Source: an uncultured Rubritalea sp.
GTDB lineage: Bacteria > Verrucomicrobiota > Verrucomicrobiia > Verrucomicrobiales > Akkermansiaceae
Direction: 5' to 3'
Assembly (NCBI GenBank): GCA_937923145.1
Contig: CALAJT010000015.1
Span: 110,892-174,891, forward strand
Length of the DNA stretch: 64,000 bases
Shown here: positions 27,913 to 36,331 of the stretch, piece by piece
Numbering within the stretch: the stretch's first letter is position 1
Layout: each line of letters opens with the position of its first letter
The notes under the pieces: generated by a model
Database searches by the model: none
Told to the model about the DNA's origin: nothing
The model's input: only the letters and a program-made list of their open reading frames with translations
Translations under genes and position numbers: made by a program

Positions 27913-28962
27913 TTATTTTACATCTACCCACTTGCCGTCGTTCTTAGCGCTTTCATAGATAGCGGTGATGACTGCTACTGCTTTTCTGGCTTCGAGACAG
28001 TCTACAGATGGTCGGCGACCTTCTTTGATGGCGCTGACTACTTCTTCAAAGTTTCTCTGGTGACCAGTGAAGTTGATGGCGTTTGGATCGTTGGCTCCTA
28101 GACCTACTGCGTCATCGCTAGCCATTAGGTTAGCATGGACGTATTTGTCTTCTGGGGCTGGATTCTTGAAGTCCCAGACTTTAAAGTGTTCGTCTGCTAG
28201 GAAGGCGCTGCCCTCACTACCGCAGATGTTTACTTCTGCTGGATGACCAGTGGATGACCAGCATGAAGTAGAGCCCTGGACGATGCCTTTGGCGCCATTT
28301 TCAAACTCTAATAGGGCTACGGCTGTGTCCTCTACTTCAATGTTCTCGTGAGTGAGTAGTCCCATAGATGCAGTGACTCTTTTCACTGGTCCGACTGTGT
28401 GGACGAGTTGGTCAATGATGTGGATGGACTGGTTCATTAATGCGCCGCCTCCATCGAGAGCCCATGTGCCTCTCCAGCCAGCAGAGTCGTAGTATTCTTG
28501 GGTGCGATACCATTTGATAGATGCTTCTACGAGTGTGAGTGTGCCGAAGCGTCCCTTGTCCACAGCGTCCTTGAGGACTACTACAGATTCGTTGAATCTA
28601 CGGTTGAGAATAGCGGCAAGAGTTACTTTATTACTGTCAGCTGCTTCGATCATCGGATCGATTTTCTCTATTGTGACCTCTAGTGGCTTTTCACAGATGA
28701 CGTGCTTACCAGCATTGATACCAGCGAGAGCAGGTTCCATGTGTGTGCCAGATGGAGTGCCAATGGTGATGATCTCTAGCTCAGGATCAGCTAGGAACTC
28801 TTCTATTGTGTCATATGTTTTAATACCATTTTCCTTGGCAAACTCATTGGATCGTTCTGAGTTTCTGTCGTAGCATGAATGTAGTGAACTACCTTCCATT
28901 GCTTCGATCGCCTTTGCGTGAAAGTTAGCGATCATTCCTGTTCCTACTATTCCGAATTTCAT
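27913..28962 (-). CDS. Gfo/Idh/MocA family oxidoreductase
   Basis: An NAD(P)-dependent sugar or inositol dehydrogenase. The Rossmann motif GIVGTGMIANFHAKA is at residues 4-18 and the active-site Lys lies in CEKPLEVT near residue 95. The C-terminal domain contains GGGALMNQSIHIIDQL with the usual His. It has 349 residues. It is flanked by the isomerase and the Nramp-like transporter, so it probably acts on the imported sugar acid or its derivative. Confidence 0.9.
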   Translation of the reverse strand: MKFGIVGTGMIANFHAKAIEAMEGSSLHSCYDRNSERSNEFAKENGIKTYDTIEEFLADPELEIITIGTPSGTHMEPALAGINAGKHVICEKPLEVTIEKIDPMIEAADSNKVTLAAILNRRFNESVVVLKDAVDKGRFGTLTLVEASIKWYRTQEYYDSAGWRGTWALDGGGALMNQSIHIIDQLVHTVGPVKRVTASMGLLTHENIEVEDTAVALLEFENGAKGIVQGSTSCWSSTGHPAEVNICGSEGSAFLADEHFKVWDFKNPAPEDKYVHANLMASDDAVGLGANDPNAINFTGHQRNFEEVVSAIKEGRRPSVDCLEARKAVAVITAIYESAKNDGKWVDVK

Positions 28963-28987
28963 AATTATTTGTGTTAGAGATTGTTAA

Positions 28988-30607
28988 TTAGGCGATTTTA
29001 TTACGCTTCATGAACCCTGAGATACCTATGACTGCTAGCGCGGCTAGACCTATCATTCCTATGATTCCTGGAGTTCCTTTTGAGTTGAGTGCCCAGATAG
29101 ATGCAAATGTAGCCACACCAGCTGAGGTGAACATGAGTGCATTGATGAGACCTCTGCGTTTAGGAAGTTGGTCGCCAAGTGCTGATCTAGAGTTCATTAA
29201 TAATAAGAAGCCTAGGTAAGCTATCGGTAGCAATGTGGTAGCGATAATTGAGGCAGGGATCTGCATCGCAGCCTTAGCGTCTCCGCTCCATAGATAAGGT
29301 GAGAAGAAGCCTGCTACGGCTGGCATCATAGCACCGAGGATGAAGTATTTCGCATTTCCGACCTTATTGAATGCTTCACTAATTGCGTAGCCATTCATCA
29401 TCATGTGGACAAGTAGTGTAGAGATAGCCATGGCTAGAACTCCTATTCCGAAGATCTTCTGTGAGTTTTCTCCGAGGAATGGCTCTAGAGAAGCTGCTAA
29501 GTTTTTAGCCCCTCTGTTAGAGAGCATCGCTGCGAGTTGTTTTTCTTCTAATGGGAGAGCTTCTCTGAGTTGACCTTTAGCTGCGCCATCTAGTGTTGCG
29601 AAGTCTTTGTTAGAGGAAGAAAGTTTGGTGTCTACGACTTTATAATAAGCGTTTTCCATACCTGGGAGTGGCTTGCCATCAGCGGAGATCATATCCGCAT
29701 GTTTAGCGTGGAATGATGCTGCAGAGGCGATCACTAGTGCAGAAGCTCCGAGGATAAATGGAACGAAGAGTCCGAGTAGTAGATCATATCGTGAGAGTTC
29801 ACGGTGTGGCTTACCCCAGCCTTTTTTCTTGAGTGAATAAGGGAGTAGGAAAGTCATGTTGATACCCACCGCTGTTCCGAAGGCAGCAATGATTTTTCCA
29901 CGTTGTTCACCTGTGACGTATTCTGTCCAGTAACTAGCGTTATCACCTGTAGTGGCGATGGCAGCTGCGATCTGATCCGTAGGTCTAAATAGAGCTGTGA
30001 AGTCTGGGATGAGTCCTGAGAAAAGGCTGCTCCACTGAACAGCTCCCTTTGAGATGAGGATGACCACTACAGCCATGAAACAGATGACGATGATTCCTAC
30101 AAGAACCTTGAGGATGTTGTCGATCAGAGCTGCCGCTCTTGTATTCTTCTGTGAAATACAGATAAGCGCCATTGCTATAATAAAGAGTGATCCTGTGATG
30201 ACGTAAGGTCCAGGAGTGAAGCCGAGATTATCCTCAATAGCACCTCGGCCGAGTGAGAACTGGGCGGCACAGAAGACCGTGTCAGCAATTACTGTGGCAA
30301 TGAGCCATCCCCAAGCCAGAGTGGGTGAAACTTTCTTCTCCATCACACGGAATGGGCGTTCTTCACATGAGAGTGTCACGTAAGAGATGGCTGCTAGCAT
30401 GATGATACCACAGAGCATGGCGAGTGGCTGCAGCCAGAGGAATTCATATCCACCGATAACACCGAGGTAGAGTGCACCAACGAGTGAACCACCTCCCAGA
30501 GTTACTGCTGCCTGAACCCAACCAGGACCTGACATTTTCCCATAGATTCCGAGCTTTGTGAGTAAGCCACCATTTCGGGCTTTTTCGAGTTGTGAGTGAT
30601 TATTCAT
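28988..30607 (-). CDS. Nramp-fold transporter lacking the metal-binding motifs
   Basis: The protein has 539 residues and about 11-12 membrane helices with the Nramp layout (GPG, helix 1, then GGYEFLW). In metal transporters helix 1 carries DPGN and helix 6 MPH. Here the positions read GGGS (residues 38-41) and LPY (about 255-257), so the Asp, Asn, Met and His ligands are missing. A soluble insert of about 90 residues (near 300-390) accounts for the extra length. Its place between sugar-acid genes suggests an organic substrate rather than a divalent metal; that is inference. Confidence 0.75.
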   Translation of the reverse strand: MNNHSQLEKARNGGLLTKLGIYGKMSGPGWVQAAVTLGGGSLVGALYLGVIGGYEFLWLQPLAMLCGIIMLAAISYVTLSCEERPFRVMEKKVSPTLAWGWLIATVIADTVFCAAQFSLGRGAIEDNLGFTPGPYVITGSLFIIAMALICISQKNTRAAALIDNILKVLVGIIVICFMAVVVILISKGAVQWSSLFSGLIPDFTALFRPTDQIAAAIATTGDNASYWTEYVTGEQRGKIIAAFGTAVGINMTFLLPYSLKKKGWGKPHRELSRYDLLLGLFVPFILGASALVIASAASFHAKHADMISADGKPLPGMENAYYKVVDTKLSSSNKDFATLDGAAKGQLREALPLEEKQLAAMLSNRGAKNLAASLEPFLGENSQKIFGIGVLAMAISTLLVHMMMNGYAISEAFNKVGNAKYFILGAMMPAVAGFFSPYLWSGDAKAAMQIPASIIATTLLPIAYLGFLLLMNSRSALGDQLPKRRGLINALMFTSAGVATFASIWALNSKGTPGIIGMIGLAALAVIGISGFMKRNKIA

Positions 30608-30680
30608 AAATTTTATTTTTGTTAAAGTTTCGTCGTCTCAGACCAATGACTATTGACCTGTGATTATTGACAGCTACGGG

Positions 30681-31451
30681 CTATATACTCATTGAGTTGA
30701 ATCCACCGTCTACGATCATTTCATGACCGGTGATGAATCCACCTGCTGTGCTAGATGCTAGTAAGATTGTTGCGCCGATGAGTTCATCTGGGTTACCAAA
30801 ACGATCCATTGGTGTGTGGCCCATGATGGTCGCTATACGGGATTCATCAAGCACGCTTTTATTTTGTTCAGCAGGGAAGAATCCTGGGACGAGTGTGTTG
30901 ACGCGGATCTTCTGGTTTGCCCACTCACGTGCAAGGTTTTTGCTGAGGTTATGGACGGCGGCTTTAGAAGCAGAGTAGGAAAAGACGCGGGAGAGAGGAT
31001 TTAGTCCAGAAATAGATCCTAGGTTAATAATACTGCCTTCAGCATCCTTTTCCAGCCAGTATTTAGCGAAGACCTGACAAGCGACAAGTGTAGCTGTTAG
31101 ATTGACGTTGATAATATTATTAAACTCTTCAGTGCTTATATCCAGTACTGGAGTTGGTGAGTTAATTCCAGCTCCGTTTACTAAGATATCGACCTTGCCA
31201 AATTCCTTTAAAACATCAGCGAGTAACTTGTCTATAGATTCACGTGTGCTGATGTCAGCTGCTATGAAGTGGGCATTACCCCCTATCTGGTCGATACGAG
31301 TTTGTGCCTTTTCAGCATTTCTACCAACGAGCACGACAGTAGCACCTGCCTTAGCAAGTCCGCCCGCCATGTGGCTACAGAGTTCTCCTGTGCCACCGAT
31401 GACGACTGCTACTTTGTTTTCAAGTGAGAATAATTTTTCTAGATAATGCAT
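30681..31451 (-). CDS. Short-chain dehydrogenase, probable D-mannonate oxidoreductase type
   Basis: The NAD-binding motif is degenerate ([12 protein letters not shown], residues 18-29). The catalytic Ser, Tyr and Lys are in [19 protein letters not shown] (about 147-165). Its 256 residues are normal for SDRs. The TGELC sequence and [11 protein letters not shown] resemble the YjmF/UxuB-like dehydrogenases that interconvert fructuronate and mannonate. The nearby uxaC gene supports this role, but 2-keto-3-deoxygluconate 5-dehydrogenase is an alternative. Confidence 0.75.
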   Translation of the reverse strand: MHYLEKLFSLENKVAVVIGGTGELCSHMAGGLAKAGATVVLVGRNAEKAQTRIDQIGGNAHFIAADISTRESIDKLLADVLKEFGKVDILVNGAGINSPTPVLDISTEEFNNIINVNLTATLVACQVFAKYWLEKDAEGSIINLGSISGLNPLSRVFSYSASKAAVHNLSKNLAREWANQKIRVNTLVPGFFPAEQNKSVLDESRIATIMGHTPMDRFGNPDELIGATILLASSTAGGFITGHEMIVDGGFNSMSI

Positions 31452-31463
31452 AATTTTAGAGAG

Positions 31464-32381
31464 TTAGTTTTTAGTTTCTACGAGCCAGACATTTCTGAAA
31501 ACTGTAGGATTGCCGTGGTCTTGGAAATTGATGATTCCCTTGGCTAGCTGCTTTTTCTCTGCGCCAGCGCCTGTTCCAGTTTTAAGTTCTACATCGTCAT
31601 GAATTTTCACTCCGTTGTGTAGGACAGTAAGTCGACCGTTCACCACTTTTTTATCTCCTTCAAATACAGGAGCTGTAAAGTCGATGTCATAGGTTTGCCA
31701 AGTAAGAGGAGGCAGCGCCATGTTCAGATCTGCCTGCTTCATTTTGTAGAGACATCCACACCACTGAGTCTTGAGTGACTCTAGTTTAATAGGATACTCT
31801 TCAGTGGAATAGTCTAGTGCGAAGGTGTCTAACACCTGGATTTCGTAGTTGTTATAAATGTATATTCCGCTGTTACCCTTGTCCTGGTTACTCGGATTAC
31901 GTGTAGGCTTGAATGGAAGTCTGAACTCTAAATGCATTTTAAATGAACCCACTTCTTTAGCTGTGGTACCGCCAGCAGGTAAAATCCCATCATTTACCTT
32001 TGTAAAGCCAGTAGGCATTGTGAGTGTAGCATTTTCAGGTGCTTTTGCTCCCATTGTAGGGCTTACGTAGTGGGCTTTCTGAGCTGTTTTAAGAAGGGCA
32101 TCGAGATCTGTTTGGCAGATTTTTTTTGAAATCGCTGGAGACTTATCCCAGCCTCTTCCAGGAAGCCCACCTTTATATGTAGTGACGAGATAGTCCTTGG
32201 TTTTTAGAACTGAGACTTGAAAAAATACATTCTTATCATCTGTGCTGTATTCACCGATATATTGGAACTGTGTATTTTCTTTAATAGCTAGCAGAGGGTT
32301 AGTCCATGTTGGGACTTCTTCTGTTTCTTTAGCAAGAGTGCTGAGCTGTGTGGATAGTAATAGTAGAGCGAGTAGTTTCAT
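31464..32381 (-). CDS. Secreted DUF1080 (3-keto-disaccharide hydrolase) protein
   Basis: A signal peptide (residues 1-17) precedes a concanavalin-like DUF1080 domain with typical pieces such as FKMHLEFRLPFKPT, SGIYIYNNYEIQVLDTF and NGRLTVLHNGVKI. The domain occurs in large numbers in Verrucomicrobiota and Planctomycetota; characterised members hydrolyse 3-keto-glycosides. The protein has 305 residues. It is 5 bp downstream of uxaC, within the sugar-acid cluster, and would act outside the inner membrane. Confidence 0.85.
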   Translation of the reverse strand: MKLLALLLLSTQLSTLAKETEEVPTWTNPLLAIKENTQFQYIGEYSTDDKNVFFQVSVLKTKDYLVTTYKGGLPGRGWDKSPAISKKICQTDLDALLKTAQKAHYVSPTMGAKAPENATLTMPTGFTKVNDGILPAGGTTAKEVGSFKMHLEFRLPFKPTRNPSNQDKGNSGIYIYNNYEIQVLDTFALDYSTEEYPIKLESLKTQWCGCLYKMKQADLNMALPPLTWQTYDIDFTAPVFEGDKKVVNGRLTVLHNGVKIHDDVELKTGTGAGAEKKQLAKGIINFQDHGNPTVFRNVWLVETKN

Positions 32382-32386
32382 AATGG

Positions 32387-33643
32387 TTACCAGTTAAAAT
32401 AGTTCTTAGGGTTGTTGTAGCAGATATCTGCGATGAGTTGGTCCAGTGCTTCTGGTTCGTTTGGCATTTCGCCTGCTTCCGCGGCATCACCGAGGTATTG
32501 GCAGAGGAGACGGCGGTAGTATTCGTGGCGAACGTAGGAGGTGAAGGATCTTGAATCAGTAAGCATACCTACAGAGGTGCCAATAGCTCCGAGCGATGTC
32601 AGAATATCCATCTGCTCACGGATGCCACGAACATTATCAAGATGCCACCAAGCCGGTCCGTATTGGACGAGGCCTTTGGCTTGCTCGTTCTGGAAATTTT
32701 GTAGTGCGCAGCAGATCGGCTCTGATTCTACTGATGAGAGATTATAGACGATTGTCTTGCCAAGATTACCTGCTTCGTTAAGTGCGTTAAGTCCTGCTAT
32801 CAGGGGAGCAGTTTGTTGGCAAGATCCCATAGTGTCGAAGCCGCTGTCTGGGCCTGTGATGGCGGTCATTGCTTCATTGACTCGGCGTTGTGGTCCTAGG
32901 TGAAGCTGCATTGTCCAGCCACGAGCTTTATTCCATTTTGCAATATGATTAAGAGTGTCAAAAGCGGCACTACCTACTGCTGGAACATGAGGCATTCCGT
33001 GGTCTGAGAGTCGGCATCCATTTGCATGGAAGTGATCATGTTGCTGCTTGAGAAGAACGAGGTCGTGTGTGTCGGTGTCTTTTACGAAGTCGACTCGGAA
33101 GGTGGGTAATACCTTAGTCTTGATGTCAGACTCTGCGATATCGTTATGAGTTGTTAGAGCAGAATCTGGAGCGTCTGTAGTGCACACTAGTTCGACGTTG
33201 AAGCTCTCTAGTAGACCTTGCACTGAGAGATCGTCTCGCTCAGAAAGTTGTTTATTAGCTTCGTCCCAGATTGCTTTAGCGTTACCAGCATTGAGAATAA
33301 GATCGATACCGAAGACACGCTTTAGTTCTAGGTGCGCCCAGTGATGAACAGGATTGCCCGGAGCTAGTGGCATGATGCTAGCGAAGGCTTCGAACTTTTC
33401 CCAAGGGCTGGCATTTCCTGTGATGCGTTCTTCATTTATCCCACATCCACGCATCAGTCTCCACTTGTAATGGTCGTGTTTAAGCCATAGTTCCCAGAGA
33501 TTTTCGAAACGATGATCATTAAGAATTTCGCCTTGGGGAAGGTGGGTATGGAAGTCAATGATCGGCAAATTTTTTGCCACATCGTGATACAGCCGTTGAG
33601 CAGTAGCAGTGGTGAGAAAGACGTTGTCGTGCAAATATTCCAT
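32387..33643 (-). CDS. uxaC: Glucuronate/uronate isomerase
   Basis: UxaC converts D-glucuronate to D-fructuronate (and galacturonate to tagaturonate), the entry step of hexuronate breakdown. The amidohydrolase-like metal motif is PIIDFHTHLPQGE near residue 30. The middle has VCTTDAPDSALTTH and the end TDSRSFTSYVRHEYYRRLL. I take the ATG at 33643 (MEYLHDNVFLTTATAQRLYH) because family members start there; the frame is open 19 codons further up, but that part overlaps the upstream gene. It then has 418 residues. Confidence 0.93.
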   Translation of the reverse strand: MEYLHDNVFLTTATAQRLYHDVAKNLPIIDFHTHLPQGEILNDHRFENLWELWLKHDHYKWRLMRGCGINEERITGNASPWEKFEAFASIMPLAPGNPVHHWAHLELKRVFGIDLILNAGNAKAIWDEANKQLSERDDLSVQGLLESFNVELVCTTDAPDSALTTHNDIAESDIKTKVLPTFRVDFVKDTDTHDLVLLKQQHDHFHANGCRLSDHGMPHVPAVGSAAFDTLNHIAKWNKARGWTMQLHLGPQRRVNEAMTAITGPDSGFDTMGSCQQTAPLIAGLNALNEAGNLGKTIVYNLSSVESEPICCALQNFQNEQAKGLVQYGPAWWHLDNVRGIREQMDILTSLGAIGTSVGMLTDSRSFTSYVRHEYYRRLLCQYLGDAAEAGEMPNEPEALDQLIADICYNNPKNYFNW

Positions 33644-33650
33644 GAGTTTG

Positions 33651-34724
33651 TTAAATAGTTTTAGTTGGGGTGATTGTGTCGCGTCCGAGTTCTTTAGCAA
33701 TGTCGTTTAGTTCAGCTAGCTCAGCGTCACTGAAGAGTAGGCCACCAGCAGCCTCTGATCTCTTAGCTGCTTCAGCCTCGAAGTATCCAGGAAGAATCGC
33801 TTTCTCGTTACCTTCAGTTAAAATGTTACCGAGCACTTCTTTGATGTTCTCAGATTGTGTTCTGCCTTGAGCGAAATCTCTTCCTGAAAGTGCATCTGGA
33901 TGGATGATCTGGAAGAAGAATGAGGTCGTGTTTTTTTCGTCATCACTAGGGACTTTACGCCCACGGTGTAGTGGGAGTGAGCCTCCAATGTAGGCGGCTG
34001 TGATCTCATTGATCAGAGAAAGCCCGTAGCCCTTGTGCGCTCCGAATGGGAGTAGTGATTTTACTTTATGCGGGTCTTGTGTAGGGTTTCCATCTTCGTC
34101 CACGGCGGCAAGTGGTGGGAGAGTTCCGCCCTCACGCTTGAGCTGCTGGACGCGTCCCATAGCTACAGTAGAAGTAGCCCAGTCGATGCAGATAGGGAAG
34201 CCTACGGAGTCTACAGTAGGGAATCCCCAGCTGTGTGGATTAGTGCCGAGAGTTGGCGTCTTTCCTAGGAAAGGAACTACCTCAGCGAGAGTAGATGTGC
34301 AGTTAGTGTAGGCGATGTAGCCACGCTTTGCTGCCTCAATGACGTAACCTGCTCCCCAGAGATAGTGGAATGCATTGTCCACAGAGACGATACCGATACC
34401 GTGGATTTCAGCGAGTTTGATCGCCCGGTCAAAAGCACGTTTAGCGACTGCTTGGCCTAGCTTCTTATTCGCATTCCAGACTTCCGTAGCGGAGAATCTA
34501 GATGGTAAAACTTCGACTTCAGCACCAGGAACACATCCGCCAGCTGCTGAGCCGAATAGCTCGTCTAGGTGGAGTGCCTTGAGGGCGTTGTGGGTGTTGT
34601 TACCGTGCCATGTAGCAGCTACTGCCATGTCGGCAGCTTCTTGTGCTTCGTCTTGGGCGAACCCACGAGCCATGAAGGCTGCGATGACGAGGGCGTTGTG
34701 ATCTTTAATTGATACGACGTTCAT
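33651..34724 (-). CDS. Malate/L-lactate dehydrogenase family (Ldh_2) oxidoreductase
   Basis: This NAD(P)H-dependent family reduces 2-oxoacids such as 2,3-diketogulonate, ureidoglycolate or malate and differs from Rossmann-fold dehydrogenases. The signature GAHKGYGLSLINEI lies near residue 230, IDWATSTVAMGRV near 170, and the catalytic His lies in the MAVAATWHGNNTH region near residue 38. It has 357 residues. It shares the ATGA overlap with the gluconokinase gene upstream. Within this cluster it probably reduces a keto-sugar acid; the substrate is unknown. Confidence 0.85.
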   Translation of the reverse strand: MNVVSIKDHNALVIAAFMARGFAQDEAQEAADMAVAATWHGNNTHNALKALHLDELFGSAAGGCVPGAEVEVLPSRFSATEVWNANKKLGQAVAKRAFDRAIKLAEIHGIGIVSVDNAFHYLWGAGYVIEAAKRGYIAYTNCTSTLAEVVPFLGKTPTLGTNPHSWGFPTVDSVGFPICIDWATSTVAMGRVQQLKREGGTLPPLAAVDEDGNPTQDPHKVKSLLPFGAHKGYGLSLINEITAAYIGGSLPLHRGRKVPSDDEKNTTSFFFQIIHPDALSGRDFAQGRTQSENIKEVLGNILTEGNEKAILPGYFEAEAAKRSEAAGGLLFSDAELAELNDIAKELGRDTITPTKTI

Positions 34725-35215
34725 GATAATTTAGAAATGATGTTGGTGATAATTTGCTCTGGTGAATCTTTGATAGAAATGGTGATTATGTTAGATTCCT
34801 CGGATGGATCTTCTAGTGTGTTTAGTTGAGAATCAAGCAGGCTAGATGGCATAAAATGATCTGTGCTGTTAGAACGCTCTATTAGGCGCTCTAGCAATGT
34901 TTCCTTGGAGCCATGAAGATAGATGAAGGTGACGTTACCAGCAGTGCTGAGGGTGTCACGGTAAGTTTTCTTTAATGCAGAACAGGCTGTAACTGAGCCT
35001 GCTGCAGTATCCTTCATAACACACGCTAATTTTTCTAACCAAGGCTTGCGGTCGTCGTCATTGAGAGCAGTACCGCTAGCCATTTTGTCTACGTTGGCTT
35101 GTGGGTGATAGTCATCACCATCGTAGAAAGCGACTCCAAGACTATTAGCCAGTGTCTGACCAATGGTAGATTTACCACAGCCTGAGACCCCCATTACAAT
35201 GATGTGTTTTGACAT
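34721..35215 (-). CDS. gntK: Gluconokinase, small shikimate-kinase-like type
   Basis: GntK phosphorylates gluconate to 6-phosphogluconate with ATP. The P-loop GVSGCGKSTIGQTLA begins at residue 8. DGDDYHPQANVDKMASG (about 32-48) is the substrate-binding hallmark of this family, followed by CSALKKTYRD and FIYLHGSKE. It has 164 residues. It overlaps the Ldh_2 gene by 4 bp (ATGA), showing translational coupling, and so belongs to the sugar-acid operon. Confidence 0.92.
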   Translation of the reverse strand: MSKHIIVMGVSGCGKSTIGQTLANSLGVAFYDGDDYHPQANVDKMASGTALNDDDRKPWLEKLACVMKDTAAGSVTACSALKKTYRDTLSTAGNVTFIYLHGSKETLLERLIERSNSTDHFMPSSLLDSQLNTLEDPSEESNIITISIKDSPEQIITNIISKLS

Positions 35216-35227
35216 ATTTACCTGTAA

Positions 35228-36211
35228 TTAGCGGTTAACGATGTTCTCACATGCATCAGGTCCCTGCTCTAGAATGGTGATAATATTCTTAGCAGCAGTT
35301 GATGCCATGGCGGCATTAGACTCTGCAGTGTTAGAGCCTACGTGTGGTGTCATGAGAATGTTGTCTAGTGAGCGGAGATCTTTCGCGGCATCTTGTGGTT
35401 GGTATGGCTCGGCTTCGAATACATCGAGAGCTGCACCTGCGATCTCTCCGCTGCTGAGAGCATCATAGAGATCGTTTTCACAAACTAGTGCTCCACGAGC
35501 TGAGTTTACTAGGATACCTGTGGACTTCATTTTCTTAAGGAATTCTGAATTTACGATGTGCTTAGTAGCGGGAACAACTGCCATGAGGAGGACGATATAG
35601 TCTGCCTCTGCAATAGCGGCATCACGATCCTGAGTGTATTTTGTAAATCCGATCTCAGCTTGTTGGTCTGCGAATACGCTTTCATCAACGATGTCCACCC
35701 CTGTGACTTCCATTCCGAAGCCGAAGGAAAGCTTGCGGCAGAGATTCTGACCGATTCTACCGAATCCTAGGATAGCGACTTTGCGGCCTCTTAGCTCAAC
35801 TCCCGGTATAGGGTTCCAGTTTTTAGCTTTGGTATCAGGGTGAAGTGAGTGAAGGTGACGAGCGGTATTACCGATCATCCAGCATGCATGCTCAGCTACT
35901 GCATTATCTAGAACGCCTGGTGTGTTCGCTACATGAAGTCCGTTTGCGGTGGCTTTTTGCTTATCCACACTATCGTGACCTACTCCGTAACGAGCGATGA
36001 CTCCGCCTTTAGGTAGTGCAGTATATAGCTCATTGGTGTAGGGATAAATATCTGCGATGAATGCTTTGGCATTGTTCGCCTTGATCGCCTCAGCGAGTAG
36101 TGATTCGCTCTCATCTGTAGGTTGGAAAACGTAGCCAGTCTCTTGCTGAAGTTTTTCAAATGTCGACTGGGCTTTTTTATAGGAAATTTCTGAAACTAAA
36201 ATGGTGCTCAT
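35228..36211 (-). CDS. D-isomer-specific 2-hydroxyacid dehydrogenase
   Basis: A phosphoglycerate-dehydrogenase-like enzyme of 327 residues from the ATG at 36211 (MSTILVSEISYKKAQ); an upstream ATG at 36247 adds 12 residues of unlikely sequence. NAD-binding motif ILGFGRIGQNLCRKL, the NSARGALVCENDL block and catalytic TPHVGSNTAES are present. It lacks the ACT domain of serine-pathway SerA, so it probably reduces a 2-keto acid from sugar-acid breakdown. It is the first gene of the cluster and its start lies about 120 bp from the divergent carboxypeptidase gene. Confidence 0.85.
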   Translation of the reverse strand: MSTILVSEISYKKAQSTFEKLQQETGYVFQPTDESESLLAEAIKANNAKAFIADIYPYTNELYTALPKGGVIARYGVGHDSVDKQKATANGLHVANTPGVLDNAVAEHACWMIGNTARHLHSLHPDTKAKNWNPIPGVELRGRKVAILGFGRIGQNLCRKLSFGFGMEVTGVDIVDESVFADQQAEIGFTKYTQDRDAAIAEADYIVLLMAVVPATKHIVNSEFLKKMKSTGILVNSARGALVCENDLYDALSSGEIAGAALDVFEAEPYQPQDAAKDLRSLDNILMTPHVGSNTAESNAAMASTAAKNIITILEQGPDACENIVNR

Positions 36212-36331
36212 CCCTTTATCTAAGCGAAATGTTTGATCTATAGCCATATCGCTCAGCGGATGACAACTTTACGTTTCACGACGTGTAATATTGGCGTTGC
36301 CCGTGGTTTGAATCTAGTGCTTATTGATTCT

